Of a stretch of DNA of 15,866 nt, positions 15,748 through 15,866 are shown piece after piece. Both the position numbers and the translations under genes were made by a program. Location of the stretch: NCBI GenBank assembly GCA_045599065.1, contig JAZRVJ010000014.1, forward strand, positions 1 to 15,866, written 5' to 3'. The notes under the pieces are model-generated. The model was given only the letters and a program-made list of their open reading frames with translations, did no database searches and was not told the DNA's origin. The stretch is from Hennigella sp045599065 (GTDB lineage Bacteria > Bacillota_I > Bacilli_A > Mycoplasmatales > Mycoplasmoidaceae). Each line of letters begins with the position of its first letter. Position 1 is the stretch's first letter.

Positions 15748-15866
15748 TTAATGTTTTAAGTTATTTAATTTTATAACTCTGTTAAAATCATTTCGTAAAT
15801 CAACAATTGCTTTCATCATTAATTTATTATCGTTTTGTATATTAACCATCATCTGTCTTAATGTTG
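15748..15866 (-). CDS. C-terminus of a coiled-coil-like protein, cut by window edge
   Basis: Thirty-nine codons of an open minus-strand frame enter from the right edge and end at TAA 15750-15748. The visible peptide (LRQMMVNIQNDNKLMMKAIV then DLRNDFNRVIKLNNLKH) is helical with hydrophobic residues at coiled-coil spacing. Its end KLNNLKH is close to KLNNLRTR, the end of the small protein at 6074-6427, so the two may be paralogues. No function can be given. It would lie upstream of the Fic-like gene on the same strand. With so little visible, it could also be a chance open frame. Confidence 0.5.
   Translation of the reverse strand, partial: TLRQMMVNIQNDNKLMMKAIVDLRNDFNRVIKLNNLKH

Overview
The window is AT-rich DNA from a Mollicute that reads UGA as tryptophan (genetic code 4). 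Nearly every gene has in-frame TGA codons where Trp is expected, for example the conserved W in position 4 of the lipoprotein signal peptides and the W of the SWIB domain. Read with the standard code, the genes would fall apart into short fragments. The lipoproteins carry BspA-type leucine-rich repeats, a DUF6273-like domain and InlB/Flg_new-like repeats. All are surface modules common in gut Bacteroidetes and Firmicutes, so I infer an animal-gut or mucosal mycoplasma. Genus cannot be settled from the sequence.

Left third (1-4370): a metabolic block on the plus strand. It holds the end of an iron-sulfur L-serine dehydratase, a lipoprotein-anchored PepD-like M20 dipeptidase with an apparently leaderless promoter, and an L-cysteine desulfidase/UPF0597 (YhaM-like) protein. 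Each gene has its own terminator. Together they suggest that peptides are cut at the cell surface and Ser/Cys are deaminated to pyruvate. Positions 4380-5180 hold two minus-strand genes: a free-standing 83-aa SWIB-domain protein and a 148-aa four-helix membrane protein.

Middle (5240-13381): an array of five plus-strand lipoprotein genes, interrupted once by a small minus-strand coiled-coil protein gene. All five share a near-identical N-terminus (K-x-W-K-I-x-L-P ... L-V-S/G-C). The last four also share a fixed promoter geometry: TATAAT, 18 nt containing GAGG, then ATG. Three of those are preceded by an almost identical palindromic terminator abutting the promoter. Behind this common cassette the bodies differ: an unknown body; a BspA-like CYxxMFxxC repeat protein; a DUF6273-like protein; a two-Ig plus three-block LRR_5 protein; and an InlB-like-repeat plus DUF6273-like protein. 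This is the layout of a recombining surface-antigen/adhesin locus.

Right end (13385-15866): a Pif1-like helicase starts 3 nt after the stop of the last lipoprotein, in the same frame, with no visible promoter or ribosome binding site. It converges, with overlapping stop codons, on a minus-strand Fic-fold protein with a C-terminal winged helix. In that protein the catalytic His of the Fic motif is Gln, while the inhibitory SxxxEN motif is intact. Its upstream region carries three copies of a 14-nt element that look like an operator. The window ends in the C-terminus of another small coiled-coil-like protein.

No tRNA, rRNA, CRISPR array or transposase was recognised. The most distinctive items are the repeated terminator-promoter-signal-peptide cassette, the His-to-Gln Fic protein with its candidate operator, the bacterial SWIB protein and the leaderless surface dipeptidase.
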